Origin: CAVPRW01 sp046727435 [NCBI: bacterium]
GTDB taxonomy: Bacteria > Tectomicrobia > Entotheonellia > J063
Length of the DNA: 7,601 bases
Assembly: GCA_046727435.1 (NCBI GenBank)
Contig: JBKPCR010000446.1
Span: 1-7,601, forward strand
Reading direction: 5' to 3'
The notes under the pieces are model-generated. The model saw nothing but the letters and a program-made list of their open reading frames with translations. It did no database searches and was not told the DNA's origin. Both the position numbers and the translations under genes were made by a program. Below, piece after piece: positions 6,977 through 7,601 of this stretch. Position 1 is the first letter of the stretch. Each line of letters begins with the position of its first letter.

Positions 6977-7005
6977 ACTCTAGCGCAGACGCGTCTCATG
7001 GTCAA
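6977..7005 (-). promoter_or_regulatory. Candidate sigma70-type promoter for the ABC operon
   Basis: On the minus strand, TTGACC (7005-7000, 5 of 6 to consensus) and TAGAGT (6982-6977, 4 of 6) are spaced 17 bases apart. This predicts a leader of about 135 bases before ATG 6835. It is a motif match only. Confidence 0.35.
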
Positions 7006-7148
7006 GCGCCTTACGGTCGTGCGGATGGACAAGCCGGGAATACGTAGCCACGGATTTGGTTTTGCGTTTTGGACGTCTAGGTGCCAATATGTGCACTGCT
7101 CAAAGTCTTGCCTCACGAATCGCAAGACGCATCACCTGCTTATACACC

Positions 7149-7155
7149 AGGAGGA
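7149..7155 (+). promoter_or_regulatory. Ribosome binding site of the LLM oxidoreductase gene
   Basis: AGGAGGA lies 6 bases before ATG 7162. This near-ideal site and spacing fix the start of the partial gene. Confidence 0.75.
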
Positions 7156-7161
7156 CTCGCC

Positions 7162-7601
7162 ATGCAATATGGTGTTGTGTTTCCCCAAATAGAATTTGGT
7201 AACGATCCACAAGCCATCAAGGATTATGCGCAAACCGCCGAGGGGCTCGGCTATAACTATCTGCTGGTATACGACCACGTGCTGGGAGCGCATCCGAACC
7301 GGGCGCCGAAGCTCACGGGTCCCTATACCTATGAGCATCCGTTTCACGAGCCGATGGTGTTTTTCGGCTTTCTCGCTGCTGTGACCACGCGGCTCGAACT
7401 GGTGACGGGCATCCTCATCCTCCCGCAGCGCCAGACCGCCTTGGTCGCCAAGCAGACGGCGGAGGTCGACGTGCTGAGCGGGGGACGTCTCCGCCTTGGC
7501 ATCGGGATTGGCTGGAACTACGTCGAGTACGACGCACTCGGGGAGGATTTTCGTACGCGCGGGCGCCGCGCTGAAGAGCAGATCGAGGTGCTCCGCAAGC
7601 T
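7162..7601 (+). CDS. Luciferase-like (LLM class) flavin/F420-dependent oxidoreductase, 5' part
   Basis: 146 complete codons, open to the window end; the family is usually about 280-350 residues, so about half is seen. It begins MQYGVVFPQ, the first beta strand of the TIM barrel. Further family marks are GLGYNYLLVYDHV (about 28-40), the FHEPMVFFGFLAAVTTRLEL helix-strand pair (61-80), the conserved ILILPQRQTALVAKQ strand/helix (84-98), and the LSGGRLRLGIGIGWN signature (105-119) followed by EYDALG. In the family these form the flavin or F420 pocket. This branch resembles the F420-dependent TIGR03619-type proteins, but sequence alone does not settle cofactor or substrate. It is transcribed divergently from the ABC operon. 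No sign of decay. Confidence 0.9.
   Translation, partial: MQYGVVFPQIEFGNDPQAIKDYAQTAEGLGYNYLLVYDHVLGAHPNRAPKLTGPYTYEHPFHEPMVFFGFLAAVTTRLELVTGILILPQRQTALVAKQTAEVDVLSGGRLRLGIGIGWNYVEYDALGEDFRTRGRRAEEQIEVLRK

Larger units (their letters stand above)
6856..7161. other. Divergent intergenic region between ABC operon and LLM oxidoreductase gene
   Basis: 306 bases without a credible gene; an 88-codon minus-strand frame here (7125-6859) has no recognisable motif and no good ribosome site. It should hold the promoters of both neighbours. An 11-base direct repeat AGCGCCTTACG occurs at 6861-6871 and 7005-7015. No convincing sigma70 pair was found for the plus-strand gene. Confidence 0.5.

Noticed and set aside
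6859-7125. An 88-codon minus-strand frame upstream of the ABC operon.
   Set aside because: No family motif, no ribosome site, and a composition like non-coding DNA. It occupies the expected promoter region.
7140-7146. TATACA just before the LLM gene as a -10 box.
   Set aside because: It abuts the ribosome binding site, leaving no room for a leader, and no -35 box lies at a suitable distance.

Overview
This is a G+C-rich bacterial chromosome-type window. No marker in it fixes the species. Double-membrane bacteria with many IS110 elements and F420/FMN luciferase-like oxidoreductases would fit, but that is inference. It splits into a decayed accessory half (about 1-3120) and an ordinary, intact half (about 3124-7601).

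Decayed half. Bases 1-294 are the 3' end of a phospholipase D superfamily gene with a perfect HKD motif. Next is a non-coding stretch (295-537) with an attC-like motif and foldable sequence, then the 5' part of an IS110-family transposase (538-1009) carrying an in-frame TGA. This fragment breaks directly into the back half of a BrnT-like toxin gene (1010-1150). The toxin's partner, an intact ribbon-helix-helix (CopG/BrnA-like) antitoxin (1143-1418), survives as an orphan. A second attC-like motif overlaps the antitoxin stop. Bases 1555-3012 hold two more IS110-family fragments of one subfamily, lying head to head: one on the minus strand (about 1555-2345) and one on the plus strand (about 2386-3012). 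Both lack their 5' ends and carry nonsense mutations; the minus copy also has frameshifts. Aligned to each other they are co-linear without gaps over long stretches, which identifies the premature stops.

Intact half. Two minus-strand genes separated by one base (5027-6835, then 3124-5025) encode the two halves of a heterodimeric type IV ABC exporter (BmrCD / LmrCD / TM287-288 type). The sequence defects are complementary: the first subunit has Asp in place of the Walker B catalytic Glu, and the second has LSVGQ in place of LSGGQ. Both defects fall in the same composite ATP site. A 306-base divergent intergenic region with a plausible minus-strand promoter separates the operon from the 5' end of a luciferase-like (LLM class) flavin/F420-dependent oxidoreductase gene, which starts at 7162 and runs off the window.

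The points most worth following are the possible bridge-RNA locus upstream of the first IS110 fragment, the paired attC-like motifs behind two genes, and the toxin/IS110 junction that leaves an antitoxin without its toxin. No clearly new system is evident.
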